Below, piece by piece: positions 15,225 through 23,237 of a DNA stretch of 28,492 nt. Source of the DNA: UBA1723 sp045642085 (lineage in GTDB: Bacteria; Bacteroidota; Bacteroidia; Bacteroidales; Paludibacteraceae); contig JAZUIF010000077.1 in the NCBI GenBank assembly GCA_045642085.1, positions 1 through 28,492 of the forward strand, written 5' to 3'. A model generated the notes under the pieces. That model saw only the letters and a program-made list of their open reading frames with translations. It was not told where the DNA came from and ran no database searches. The translations under genes and the position numbers were made by a program. Each line of letters opens with the position of its first letter. The stretch's first letter is position 1.

Positions 15225-18158
15225 ATGATTAGACTTTTATCTAAGGGGGTATTTTGTGTTTTGATGGCATGTTTATTCTGCCTAAATCTAAACGCACAAA
15301 ACTATCCAGCAAATTCACCAGTAGCAATCAATGGAAAATTGAAGGTTTCTGGTACACAACTAGTAAATGAATGTGGTAATGCAGTCCAACTCCGTGGTAT
15401 GAGTACACACGGTCCTCAATGGTTCGGTCAGTGTTACAACAAGTCCGCTATCTCTACTCTCGTAAAAGATTGGGGTATCTCTGTATTCCGTTGGGCTATG
15501 TACGTTGAAGAAAACGGTTACATTACCAACCCAAGCGGTTTCCGTTCTAAGATTGATGAGATGGTCGATATCTGTGGAGAACTTGGTATCTACTGTTTGA
15601 TCGATTGGCACGTGCTTACTCCAGGTGACCCTAACGCTCACAAGACTGAGGCACTTGAATTCTGGAAGTATATGTCGCAGAAACATGGCAACAAGGCACA
15701 CGTGCTTTACGAGATCTGCAACGAGCCTAACAAGGTTGAATGGGGAACAGTTAAGAACTATGCAAACGATGTAATCAAGGCTATCCGCGACAACAACGAC
15801 CAGACTGTAATCATCGTTGGTACTCCTACTTGGAGCCAGGATGTCGACGTGGCTGGTGCTAGCAAACTTAACGGCACAAACATCATGTACACTTTGCACT
15901 TCTATGCTGGTACTCACAAGGATTACCTAAGACAGAAGGCTCAGACAGCTTTGAACAACAACACTCCTATCTTCGTTACAGAGTTTGGTACTAGCGACGC
16001 TTCCGGAGACAACGCTTACAGCCCAGATGAGACTAAGACTTGGATCAACTGGTTGAACGAGAGAAAGATCAGCTGGATTTGCTGGAGTTTCAGCGACCAC
16101 AGAGAAGTATCTGCAGCTCTTGTCCCTGGATCATGTAGTGGAAGCAACTGGAATAATGTCAGCACTACTGGTCAGCTAATCAAAGGTTTGATTTCTGCTA
16201 ATAAGATTCCTTATATTGCTTGCAATGGTCAGCAGTCTGGAAATAACGACAATAACAACCAGCAGAATCAGAACAACAATAACCAGAATCAGAACAACTG
16301 GCAAGATCCTAACCAGAATCAGAACAATAACAACAATAATCAGCAGCCTGACAACAACAACACTCAGAGCTATCCTGCTAATTCACCTGTTGCCATGAAC
16401 GGCAAATTGAAGGTGTCTGGCACACAACTAGTAAATGCATGTGGCGAGCCAGTACAGCTTCGTGGTATGAGTACGCACGGTCCTCAATGGTTTGGCCAGT
16501 GTTACAACAAATCAGCAGTCTCTACTCTTGTAAAAGATTGGGGTATCTCTGTATTCCGTTGGGCTATGTACGTTGAGGAAAACGGTTACATCACCAACCC
16601 TAGCGGTTTCCGTTCTAAGATTGATGAGATGGTCGATATCTGTGGTGAACTGGGTATCTACTGTTTGATCGACTGGCACGTACTTACTCCTGGTGATCCT
16701 AACGCTCACAAGACAGAGGCTCTTGAATTCTGGAAGTATATGTCGCAGAAACATGGAAACAAGGCACATGTGCTTTACGAGATCTGCAACGAACCTAACA
16801 GAGTCGATTGGGGAACAGTAAAGAACTATGCAAACGATGTTATCAAGGCTATCCGCGACAACAACGACAACACTGTAATCATCGTTGGTACTACTAATTG
16901 GAGCCAGGATGTTGACGTGGCTGGAGCTAGCAAGCTTAGCGGCAATAATCTAATGTATACACTACACTTCTACGCAGGTACACATAAGGATGCCCTTAGA
17001 CAGAAGGCTCAGACTGCTTTGAACAACAACACTCCTATCTTTGTTACTGAGTTTGGTACAAGCGACGCTTCTGGTGACAACGCATACAGTCCAGATGAAA
17101 CTAAGACTTGGATCAACTGGTTGAACGAGAGAAAGATCAGCTGGATTTGCTGGAGTTTCAGCGACCACAAAGAGGTCTCTGCTGCACTTGTCCCTGGATC
17201 ATGTAGTGGAAGCAACTGGAATAACGTCAGCACTACTGGTCAGTTGATCAAAGGTTTGATCTCTGCTAACAAGATTCCATTTATTGCTTGCAACGGTCAG
17301 CAGTCTGGTGACAACAATAACAACAATAATAACCAGAACAACAACCAGCAGGATCAGAACCAGAATCAGAACAACAATAACAACCAGCAGGATCAGAACC
17401 AGAACAATAACAATAATAACAATAACCAGCAGCAGGAAGAGCCTGTCACTTACCCATCTCTTGTTCAGGAGATCACAAACAAAGATGTTTACCGTATCGT
17501 AAACAAGAAGAGTGGAAAGGTTATGTCAATTGCAGATGGATCTGATTTGAAGCAGGTTAAGAGAGACGAGAACGACCAGAATCAGTTGTTCCGTTTGAAA
17601 GAAGTTGATGGCTATTACTTCATCCAGAAAGGCGAATCTAAGATTATGTTGTCAAACAAATACGTTAACAACGACGGAACTAAGATTAGTCTTGAGGAGT
17701 TAAGCAACTACGACAATCCAAGCCAGAAATGGTCGATTAAGAAAGTCAACGACTGGTTTATGATCTCTAACAAGACAGACCAGAGCGGAAGCAAAGTGCT
17801 AGCTGTAGAGAACGCATCTAAGCAAGACAATGCAAACGTAGTGATATTCTCAAAGAACAACCAGGATGAGCAGCTATGGGGTCTTGAATATGTCTACACT
17901 CCAGATCCATCATCTGTGGAGGATGTCATCTCAATGGACATCTCTGCTCCAACTGTGATTGAGGATGAGTTCCATATCACAACATCAACTGGAGAAGGCG
18001 TAATTGTAGATATCTACACAGTAACCGGTATTAATGTTAAGCATTTCGGAGACGAATGTACTTACAATGTCAGCGACCTTGCAAGAGGTAACTATATTGT
18101 AGTGGTAAGCAGAAGTAACGGTCAGAGAATCCTATCTCAGTTGATTATCAAGAAGTAA
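15225..18158 (+). CDS. Tandem-domain GH5 endoglucanase with ricin-type module and T9SS sorting domain
   Basis: A 977-residue exported cellulase expected to cut internal beta-1,4-glucan bonds. The signal peptide ends about residue 24 (NLNA). GH5 domain 1 is at about 27-330 and domain 2 at about 383-690, offset 356 residues and about 95% identical. Both keep the acid/base Glu in CNEPN (E167, E523) and the nucleophile in VTEFG (E253, E609). LRGMSTHGPQWFG, LIDWHVLTPGDPN and LHFYAGTH are typical of GH5 subfamily 2. Asn/Gln-rich linkers (about 340-380 and 696-740) separate the modules. A ricin-type beta-trefoil (about 753-890, YRIVNKKSGKVMSI, QLFRL, QKWSI, QLWGL) probably binds carbohydrate. The last 80 residues form a T9SS type A sorting domain ending QLIIKK. 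It has its own promoter and terminator. Confidence 0.95.
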   Translation: MIRLLSKGVFCVLMACLFCLNLNAQNYPANSPVAINGKLKVSGTQLVNECGNAVQLRGMSTHGPQWFGQCYNKSAISTLVKDWGISVFRWAMYVEENGYITNPSGFRSKIDEMVDICGELGIYCLIDWHVLTPGDPNAHKTEALEFWKYMSQKHGNKAHVLYEICNEPNKVEWGTVKNYANDVIKAIRDNNDQTVIIVGTPTWSQDVDVAGASKLNGTNIMYTLHFYAGTHKDYLRQKAQTALNNNTPIFVTEFGTSDASGDNAYSPDETKTWINWLNERKISWICWSFSDHREVSAALVPGSCSGSNWNNVSTTGQLIKGLISANKIPYIACNGQQSGNNDNNNQQNQNNNNQNQNNWQDPNQNQNNNNNNQQPDNNNTQSYPANSPVAMNGKLKVSGTQLVNACGEPVQLRGMSTHGPQWFGQCYNKSAVSTLVKDWGISVFRWAMYVEENGYITNPSGFRSKIDEMVDICGELGIYCLIDWHVLTPGDPNAHKTEALEFWKYMSQKHGNKAHVLYEICNEPNRVDWGTVKNYANDVIKAIRDNNDNTVIIVGTTNWSQDVDVAGASKLSGNNLMYTLHFYAGTHKDALRQKAQTALNNNTPIFVTEFGTSDASGDNAYSPDETKTWINWLNERKISWICWSFSDHKEVSAALVPGSCSGSNWNNVSTTGQLIKGLISANKIPFIACNGQQSGDNNNNNNNQNNNQQDQNQNQNNNNNQQDQNQNNNNNNNNQQQEEPVTYPSLVQEITNKDVYRIVNKKSGKVMSIADGSDLKQVKRDENDQNQLFRLKEVDGYYFIQKGESKIMLSNKYVNNDGTKISLEELSNYDNPSQKWSIKKVNDWFMISNKTDQSGSKVLAVENASKQDNANVVIFSKNNQDEQLWGLEYVYTPDPSSVEDVISMDISAPTVIEDEFHITTSTGEGVIVDIYTVTGINVKHFGDECTYNVSDLARGNYIVVVSRSNGQRILSQLIIKK
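15303..16241 (+). repeat. Internal duplication, GH5 copy 1
   Basis: 939 bases coding for residues 27-339. They recur at 16371-17309 with an exact offset of 1068 bases and no indels. By eye the proteins differ at 16 of 313 positions; many differences at DNA level are silent third-position changes. Confidence 0.9.
16242..16370 (+). repeat. Low-complexity linker 1 (Asn/Gln)
   Basis: A run of AAC, AAT and CAG codons coding for an Asn/Gln linker between the two GH5 domains. The simple-sequence character makes it prone to length change by slippage. Confidence 0.8.
16371..17309 (+). repeat. Internal duplication, GH5 copy 2
   Basis: Second copy of the catalytic domain (residues 383-695). Differences from copy 1 include E to A and N-A to E-P near the start, P-T to T-N before WSQDVDVA, and Y to A after AGTHKD. 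Confidence 0.9.
17310..17440 (+). repeat. Low-complexity linker 2 with a 39-base tandem repeat
   Basis: An Asn/Gln/Asp-rich linker between GH5 domain 2 and the trefoil module. A 25-base segment beginning ACAACCAGCAGGATC is present at 17341-17365 and again at 17380-17404, a 39-base period (13 codons), so the reading frame is kept. Confidence 0.75.
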
Positions 18159-18178
18159 ATTGATTTTCTTCAATATTC

Positions 18179-18214
18179 AAAAAGCGTCTTCGACAACGGA
18201 GACGCTTTTTTTTT
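18179..18214 (+). terminator. Terminator of the GH5 endoglucanase gene
   Basis: AAAAAGCGTCT and AGACGCTTTTT form an 11-bp stem around a 10-base loop and run into TTTT. It begins 20 bases past the stop codon. Confidence 0.9.
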
Positions 18215-18222
18215 GCGAAAAT

Positions 18223-18272
18223 TTTCAAGTCGACATGTAACAACCCCTGTTTTCTATCTACTTAGTATAAAA
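18223..18272 (+). promoter_or_regulatory. Promoter-like repeat, copy 1, upstream of the VWA gene
   Basis: The 23 bases at 18223-18245 (containing AAGTCGACATGTAACAACC) recur at 18316-18338. In both copies a 20-base pyrimidine-rich spacer leads to TATAAAA (here 18266-18272). TGTAAC followed by a TATA-like box resembles promoters of ECF or other alternative sigma factors rather than the TAnnTTTG type. No gene starts behind this copy; a GTG with seven sense codons and a stop is at 18286-18309. Confidence 0.5.
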
Positions 18273-18315
18273 CGGAGAACAAAAAGTGAAGATTGACAAC
18301 CTTAACTGAAAAAAA

Positions 18316-18365
18316 TTTCAAGTCGACATGTAACAACCTCACTTTTTCTCCTACTTGATATAAAA
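18316..18365 (+). promoter_or_regulatory. Promoter-like repeat, copy 2, upstream of the VWA gene
   Basis: Second copy of the 23-base element, the 20-base pyrimidine-rich spacer and TATAAAA (18359-18365), 22 bases before the VWA start codon. It is the more likely working promoter of the VWA gene. Confidence 0.5.
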
Positions 18366-18386
18366 TTAAACCAAAACAAAGAAATT

Positions 18387-19058
18387 ATGAAGACAAGAGC
18401 ATTTAATCTAATCATCCTTGATGAGAGTGGTAGTATGAGTTGTATCGAGAGTCAGGCATTGAACGGACTTAACGAGACATTGCAGACAATCCGTAAGGTG
18501 CAGGAGAACCATCCAGAGCAGGATCAGTATGTCAGCATCGTACCATTTGAGTCGAACAACATTCGTTTGCTTAGAGACAAGGTTTCGATCAAGGAGGTGG
18601 ATGACCTTAAGAGTGAAGAATACAATCCAGGCGGATGTACTCCTTTGTTCGACGCCATCGGATTCGGCATCAACAGCATCAAGAAAGACGTTGCAGAGAC
18701 AGACACTGTGCTGGTGACCATCATCACTGACGGAGAGGAGAACTGCAGCAAAGAGTATAGAGGCAAGGTTATTGCAGACATGATCGACGACTTGAAGAAG
18801 AAAGGTTGGATGTTCACCTACATTGGTGCCAACCAGGATGCGATAAGAGTCGCCAAATCCATGAACATTAGCAACGCTCTTAATTTCGACCAGGACGAAG
18901 CTGGCACAGCAGAGATGTTCCGTCGAGATAGAAAAAGCCGTGAACGCTTCTTGAAGATGAGTTGTTGTATCTCCAATTTCGAATCTGTAGATGAAATCAT
19001 TGACGCTAAACGCGAATTAGCTTGCGAAGAGAATTACTTCAAAGAAGCTGACGATTAA
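18387..19058 (+). CDS. Cytoplasmic VWA-domain protein
   Basis: A 223-residue protein made almost entirely of one von Willebrand factor A domain. The metal-ion-dependent adhesion site is complete: D12-E-S14-G-S16, T85 in CTPLFDA, and D115 in ITDGEEN. There is no signal peptide or membrane segment, so it probably works inside the cell as a metal-dependent protein-binding module, as in small VWA proteins of stress or tellurite-type operons. The start MKTRAFNLIIL is the first strand of the fold. It is followed by a terminator and by a sigma-like gene in the same direction. The partner is unknown. Confidence 0.85.
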   Translation: MKTRAFNLIILDESGSMSCIESQALNGLNETLQTIRKVQENHPEQDQYVSIVPFESNNIRLLRDKVSIKEVDDLKSEEYNPGGCTPLFDAIGFGINSIKKDVAETDTVLVTIITDGEENCSKEYRGKVIADMIDDLKKKGWMFTYIGANQDAIRVAKSMNISNALNFDQDEAGTAEMFRRDRKSRERFLKMSCCISNFESVDEIIDAKRELACEENYFKEADD

Positions 19059-19069
19059 CAGAAAATGAC

Positions 19070-19106
19070 ATAAGGGCATTTTCTCCACTGAAGATGCCCT
19101 TATATT
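19070..19106 (+). terminator. Terminator after the VWA gene
   Basis: ATAAGGGCAT and ATGCCCTTAT form a 10-bp stem around a 14-base loop, followed by ATTTCT. It separates the VWA gene from the sigma-like gene. Confidence 0.65.
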
Positions 19107-19142
19107 TCTGGCACAATATGTCAAAATAGCAGAAATAACATA

Positions 19143-19160
19143 TTGGCATAATTCTTGCAA
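19143..19160 (+). promoter_or_regulatory. Sigma-54 (-24/-12) promoter of the sigma-like gene
   Basis: TTGGCATAATTCTTGCAA has GG (19145-19146) and GC (19157-19158) separated by exactly 10 bases, with TGGCA and TTGCA intact. This is the RpoN pattern (TGGCAC-N5-TTGCA). Transcription would start near 19170, which rules out the in-frame TTG at 19169 and supports ATG 19196. No TAnnTTTG element is present in the gap. Confidence 0.7.
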
Positions 19161-19195
19161 TATAGAAATTGTCTAATTCTAACAAAACAAATTTG

Positions 19196-20209
19196 ATGAA
19201 GCAAAAAATCTACAACCTGCTAATGGTAGAACACAGAGGTTTATTGGAGAACTGTTACAAACAGGTTTTCTTTTCTGACACAGAAATCCCAGCTATCAAG
19301 ACATTTGATGACTATCTTACGGATTTCTACCTATACCTCTATGAAGCAAAGCCAAAGCATATTGAAGGCGAAGTGAAAGGCTACTATCTCAAGCAGGTAG
19401 AAGATGAAAAGGCTATGCCAGGTTGGCTGCGTACTACCTTCCGACGTTTTTTACTGGAGGAGAATTTTATTCTAAGAGAGATGCAGGAGTCATTAGCCGA
19501 CTATCGTCAGGAGATGGCAACATCAATCAACAGCAGACCAATTGATTTAACACTTATGCATGTAGCATTTGCTATTGCATGGTTCAACCAGAATGAGACA
19601 AGCGAAGACAAGTATCTGTTCTTCCGTAATGCATACAAGCATTACAAAGGATTCTACACGTGGTCTGATGATGATCTTGATGATAATGATGTAGCCAGAG
19701 TTTTGGATATCAAACCAGGAAATTTACGCACCAGAACTTCCAGGCTTTGTCAGAAAGTGAAGAAATTGGTAAGTGAGATGAGCAACGCTAACATCGCATC
19801 ATTGAACAAACAGTCTCTCGAGATAGCAAGAGAGATTTATGAGACTCCCCACCCTAATATTGAGTCGATCTTAGAAAGATTGCTAGGCAGTGCAGAAAGA
19901 GAGTTGTCTCAGTATGAGCAGATTGTAGAGTTGAGAAAGGAGAAGAGAAAATCTAAGACTCCTTTCGAGGAGGTAGTAAAAGAAAATATATTTGGTTCGA
20001 CTGTCCGCGAATGTGTATCTAGAGATATAGTACACAATAATTTTAAATTATTGTTTAACGAAGATATTTTGGAATCTTGCGTGGTCTCTGAATGTGTGGA
20101 TGTTAGCGATGAAGAACCAATAGTTTATAGAGAAGAATGTAAGAGTCGTCTTTCTAAGCCTACAAACAGAATTGTCAAAATATTCCAAGAGATGCTGGAT
20201 GAATCGTAA
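19196..20209 (+). CDS. Sigma-factor-like regulator with long C-terminal extension
   Basis: A 337-residue protein starting MKQKIYNLLMVEHRG. Residues about 15-90 resemble sigma region 2 (FDDYLTDFYLYLYE, then PGWLRTTFRRFLLEE). Residues about 138-195 resemble region 4 with a helix-turn-helix (NDVARVLDIKPGNLRTRTSR LCQKVKK in two adjacent parts). The last 140 residues are charged and helical with no recognised fold, ending IFQEMLDES; ordinary ECF sigma factors stop near 180-200 residues. It probably acts as a sigma factor or RNA-polymerase-linked regulator, perhaps controlled through the extension. ATG 19196 is chosen over TTG 19169 from the sigma-54-type promoter. Assignment is by pattern only. 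Confidence 0.7.
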   Translation: MKQKIYNLLMVEHRGLLENCYKQVFFSDTEIPAIKTFDDYLTDFYLYLYEAKPKHIEGEVKGYYLKQVEDEKAMPGWLRTTFRRFLLEENFILREMQESLADYRQEMATSINSRPIDLTLMHVAFAIAWFNQNETSEDKYLFFRNAYKHYKGFYTWSDDDLDDNDVARVLDIKPGNLRTRTSRLCQKVKKLVSEMSNANIASLNKQSLEIAREIYETPHPNIESILERLLGSAERELSQYEQIVELRKEKRKSKTPFEEVVKENIFGSTVRECVSRDIVHNNFKLLFNEDILESCVVSECVDVSDEEPIVYREECKSRLSKPTNRIVKIFQEMLDES

Positions 20210-20223
20210 TACTCGAGTTGTAC

Positions 20224-20874
20224 TTACTTCAAGCAGAATACGAAGCCGATGAACTGACATGCAGCGGCCAAATTGATGAAGATATGCCAAACAAGATGGT
20301 GGAATTTGAAGCCTTTCTTTCCATATATTATGGCACCGATTGTATAAAGCACACCACCTAACGCAATCCAAATGATAAACGGCATTGTAGCGTTAGTATA
20401 TACATCTTTTCCAAAGAATACTATCGACCAACCCATTGCAAGATAAATAGCCAAACTAACCTTTTGGCTTTGATTCTTAACCAGCGTCTTATAAAGAATT
20501 CCAAATAAGACTATCGCCCACTGAATACTCACCAGTGTGATTCCTTTCCAACCTCCTATTATCGACAAAGACGCAGGTGTATACGAACCTGCAATCAATA
20601 CGTAGATGAAGATATGGTCGAGCAAATGGAAGATATCCTTTGCCTTTCCTTCGTTGAGCGAATGATAAAGTGTGGATACGGCAAACATTAGGAATAGACA
20701 TGTAGCGTAGATGCTTAAACTAACAGCCTCTACCATACCATACTGTGTGAATCCCCATACTGCTACAAACGGCACCGCTGCCAATGCAAGCACTGTCATT
20801 ACTCCATGAGAAACTGAATTTGCGATTTCTTCTCCTAACGTAGAGATGTATTGATTACCTAGTTGTCGTACCAT
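20224..20874 (-). CDS. trhA: Hemolysin III / PAQR family membrane protein
   Basis: A 216-residue inner-membrane protein with about seven hydrophobic segments, the normal length for the family. The conserved polar residues of the PAQR/CREST fold are present: S20 and H23 in NSVSH, H71 in TLYHS, D86-H87 in LLDHIFIYVLIAGSYTP, and H192-H193/H197 in FHHLVWHIFI near the C-terminus. The histidines and aspartate are thought to hold a metal ion in a membrane hydrolase-like site. Bacterial members have been linked to membrane homeostasis; the name hemolysin is historical. It is convergent with the sigma-like gene, 14 bases apart. Confidence 0.92.
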   Translation of the reverse strand: MVRQLGNQYISTLGEEIANSVSHGVMTVLALAAVPFVAVWGFTQYGMVEAVSLSIYATCLFLMFAVSTLYHSLNEGKAKDIFHLLDHIFIYVLIAGSYTPASLSIIGGWKGITLVSIQWAIVLFGILYKTLVKNQSQKVSLAIYLAMGWSIVFFGKDVYTNATMPFIIWIALGGVLYTIGAIIYGKKGFKFHHLVWHIFINLAAACQFIGFVFCLK

Positions 20875-20900
20875 AATGAAAAACTTATCTTATCCTGTTG

Positions 20901-20908
20901 CAAACATA
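20901..20908 (-). promoter_or_regulatory. -7 element of the PAQR gene promoter
   Basis: Minus-strand TATGTTTG followed by CAACAGG, 27 bases before ATG 20874. It is the same octamer as before the three xylanase genes. No -33 TTG at standard distance. Confidence 0.55.
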
Positions 20909-20994
20909 CAAAAAATAGGATATCATTTTACAGTTCAATTTAGTTTTGCCAATTCAATTTTAGATTATTTAACTGAATAAGAGCCTTGGAACGA

Positions 20995-21029
20995 CAAAAA
21001 AAGAGTCGACACAATCGCTGTGCCGACTC
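20995..21029 (-). terminator. Terminator of xylanase gene A
   Basis: On the minus strand GAGTCGGCACA and TGTGTCGACTC form an 11-bp stem with one G-T pair, followed by TTTTTTTGTCG. Hairpin and flank are nearly identical to those after xylanase gene B (23466-23500). Confidence 0.85.
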
Positions 21030-21058
21030 CTCAATGAAAAATGTAATAAGATATATAA

Positions 21059-23104
21059 TTATTTCTTTACGACAAGTTTCTTAATCATTGTCTCGTTTGC
21101 AGTTGTAATACGTAGCATGTAAACACCTGATACAACGTCATCTAGAGAAATCTCCTTCTCATTTGCGACCTTAACAACTGAACCAGAAAGAGAGATAAAC
21201 TCTACTTTGACATCGTCTCCTGCACCAAGAACCTCAATCTTAGAAGATGCTGGGTTAGGGATAACCGAGATAACATTGTTGTTAGCGAAGTCAGAGACAC
21301 CTGTTTTATCTTTCTGGAATGAAATCCAGTCTACGTCGATCCAATCCTTGTCAATTGAGATCTTCATTACCTGCTCACCCTTAGTCAACTTCATTCTGCC
21401 TACAGTGACATCAGCAAAAGTTCCCCAATCACCAGTCTTCTCAACTTCTACCTCCTTAACTAGGTTTCCAAATGAGATAGACAACTTACCACCGTCTGTG
21501 TTACCACAACCTGCTCTCAAAACGACATCGTACTCACCGTCCTCTTCAACATTAACAGTGTAGTTCATCCACTCACCCTTCTGACAATTTCCAAGAGCTA
21601 CGCCATCTTTGATCTTCTTGATATCCACATCATCAGAACGATAATAGTCTGTGAAATCATCACATGAGTTACCGTCGCTCAAATCGTTGTATGCTTTTCC
21701 TGCGAAACCATTATCATAGTTCTCTGCCTCAATCTTTCCTGGGATAACAGCAGCCTTACCACCGAAAGGTCCAACCTCAATAACCTTGATTGTCACTGAA
21801 TTCTTAACTGTCTCACCACCTGAAACTGCAGAAACCTCAATCTTGAAATCACCACCCTCATTAGGTGTAAACTCAACACTTGCTCCAGTACCAATCTGAT
21901 TGCCATTGACTGAATATGTGATCTGGCTAGCATCCTTCATTTCTGCTTTGATAGTAACCGACTGACCCAACTCTATTGTTGTCTCAGAGGCAGAAACCAC
22001 CAAACTAGGACCACCTGCGTTCTTACCACAGAACTTAGCCTTTGCATTCTTTGCGGCATCAGTAGCCATATAATTCTTCAACCACTTCATACCGCTACGG
22101 TCAGAACCTGTGCTTGTCACCAAACCAGTGTTGTCTCTCCAAGTGGCACCGTTTACAAATCCCCAGATTGTGATACCAGAAACGAAGTCAGCCTCCCACA
22201 TTGGTTTGAATGTCTTGTCCATGATAGTCTCAAAAGTTTGGTCATTACCCTGTGAGATATCATACTCAGTGATGTAACACTGCAACTCACGACCACCCTT
22301 CTGAGTGATTCCGTTGTGGATTTCCTTCAAAGTGTTGCCAAAATTATTGATTTGGAAACTCTTATAGTAGTCATCCAAGTCGTGGCTCTGGTGTCCGTAT
22401 GCATCGATTGGAGCACCCTGCTGAACCAATGAAGACACAAGGTTTATGAAATCGTCTTTCTGCCATGTGAAAGTGTTATAGTCATTGTATATCAACACTG
22501 TGTTAGGGAATCTCTTACGAGCCATTCTGAATGCCTCAGCAATCCATTTGTAATCGTAAGGATTAGTACTGTTTCCTAAAGCCTGGCTCAAAAGCTTCTT
22601 GAACTCTAGAGACGACTTACCACCTTCTGTTCCTTCAGCGTGGCCCTTGATTGCCTCGTTGACAACATCGATAACTGCCAAATCAGGATACTTGATAGCA
22701 ACAGCGTCAAACCAGTACTCTACCTGCTGTTTCAATTCTGCAGGTGAACAGCTTGCCAAACATGTTGGCCACTGGCTTGTCCAAAGAAGAGCATGGAATT
22801 TGAACATCACACCGTTCTGCTTACACCAATTATAATGAGAATCGGCAGATCTCCAGTTCCATTTCTGAACACCTTCCTGAGCACTGCTTACCTTACAGTT
22901 AACAATAGAACCCCACTTTGACTCGTTCTCACAAGTAAGCTGATCCCATAAAGCTTCATATTTCAAACCACCTACGTTAGGCTGAATCTGTCCACGTGTT
23001 GTAATGTTACCAAGAAACTTACAAGAGTTTCCTTTAGCTAGTTGTGCATTGGCTTGGCCAATTAATAATAGTGATGCTGCAACAGAGAATAAAATTTTTT
23101 TCAT
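21059..23104 (-). CDS. GH10 endo-beta-1,4-xylanase with CBM6 and T9SS sorting domain (A)
   Basis: A 681-residue exported xylanase. Signal peptide MKKILFSVAASLLLIGQANA is followed by a GH10 domain (about 25-350). The acid/base Glu is E150 in DVVNEAI and the nucleophile E280 in YITEYDI; WDQLTCENESKWG, HALLWTSQWP and YNDYNTF are typical substrate-site segments. An Ig-like linker (about 365-445), a family 6 carbohydrate-binding module (about 452-597, starting PGKIEAENYDNG, ending DKDWIDVDWISF) and a type A sorting domain (about 609-681: SVIPNPASSKIEV, YMLRITT, KKLVVKK) follow. It should cut xylan at the cell surface. A TATGTTTG promoter and phased TTTGAC repeats lie upstream. Confidence 0.95.
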   Translation of the reverse strand: MKKILFSVAASLLLIGQANAQLAKGNSCKFLGNITTRGQIQPNVGGLKYEALWDQLTCENESKWGSIVNCKVSSAQEGVQKWNWRSADSHYNWCKQNGVMFKFHALLWTSQWPTCLASCSPAELKQQVEYWFDAVAIKYPDLAVIDVVNEAIKGHAEGTEGGKSSLEFKKLLSQALGNSTNPYDYKWIAEAFRMARKRFPNTVLIYNDYNTFTWQKDDFINLVSSLVQQGAPIDAYGHQSHDLDDYYKSFQINNFGNTLKEIHNGITQKGGRELQCYITEYDISQGNDQTFETIMDKTFKPMWEADFVSGITIWGFVNGATWRDNTGLVTSTGSDRSGMKWLKNYMATDAAKNAKAKFCGKNAGGPSLVVSASETTIELGQSVTIKAEMKDASQITYSVNGNQIGTGASVEFTPNEGGDFKIEVSAVSGGETVKNSVTIKVIEVGPFGGKAAVIPGKIEAENYDNGFAGKAYNDLSDGNSCDDFTDYYRSDDVDIKKIKDGVALGNCQKGEWMNYTVNVEEDGEYDVVLRAGCGNTDGGKLSISFGNLVKEVEVEKTGDWGTFADVTVGRMKLTKGEQVMKISIDKDWIDVDWISFQKDKTGVSDFANNNVISVIPNPASSKIEVLGAGDDVKVEFISLSGSVVKVANEKEISLDDVVSGVYMLRITTANETMIKKLVVKK

Positions 23105-23140
23105 GTGCGTTTCTTTTGATTAGTATTAGTTTTTCTGTCG

Positions 23141-23148
23141 CAAACATA
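23141..23148 (-). promoter_or_regulatory. -7 element of xylanase gene A
   Basis: Minus-strand TATGTTTG followed by CGACAG, 37 bases before the start codon. There is no TTG near -33. Just before the start codon is AAAGAAACGCACATG, a leader shared by all three xylanase genes. Confidence 0.55.
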
Positions 23149-23206
23149 TTATTTATTTTTTTCATCCCACATATTATTCAAACGTTATTTTTGTCAGCTT
23201 TTGCAC

Positions 23207-23237
23207 TTTGACAGAAAAGATATTGGTTTGACGGAAA
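23207..23237. promoter_or_regulatory. Phased direct repeats upstream of xylanase gene A, likely activator site
   Basis: TTTGACAGAAAA (23207) and TTTGACGGAAAA (23227) are 20 bases apart, about two helical turns, beginning 59 bases beyond the -7 element. The same pair with the same spacing lies before xylanase gene B (25688 and 25708). Confidence 0.55.

Noticed and set aside
15360..15917. 185-codon minus-strand frame
   Set aside because: Antisense to GH5 domain 1; a similar shadow occurs in the duplicated copy (16512-16769), as expected from the duplication.
18223..18338. CRISPR-like repeat
   Set aside because: Only two copies with a long, related spacer; it fits a duplicated promoter region.
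19169..19195. TTG start nine codons upstream for the sigma-like protein
   Set aside because: It would coincide with the predicted transcript start of the sigma-54 promoter; ATG 19196 is in frame and better placed.
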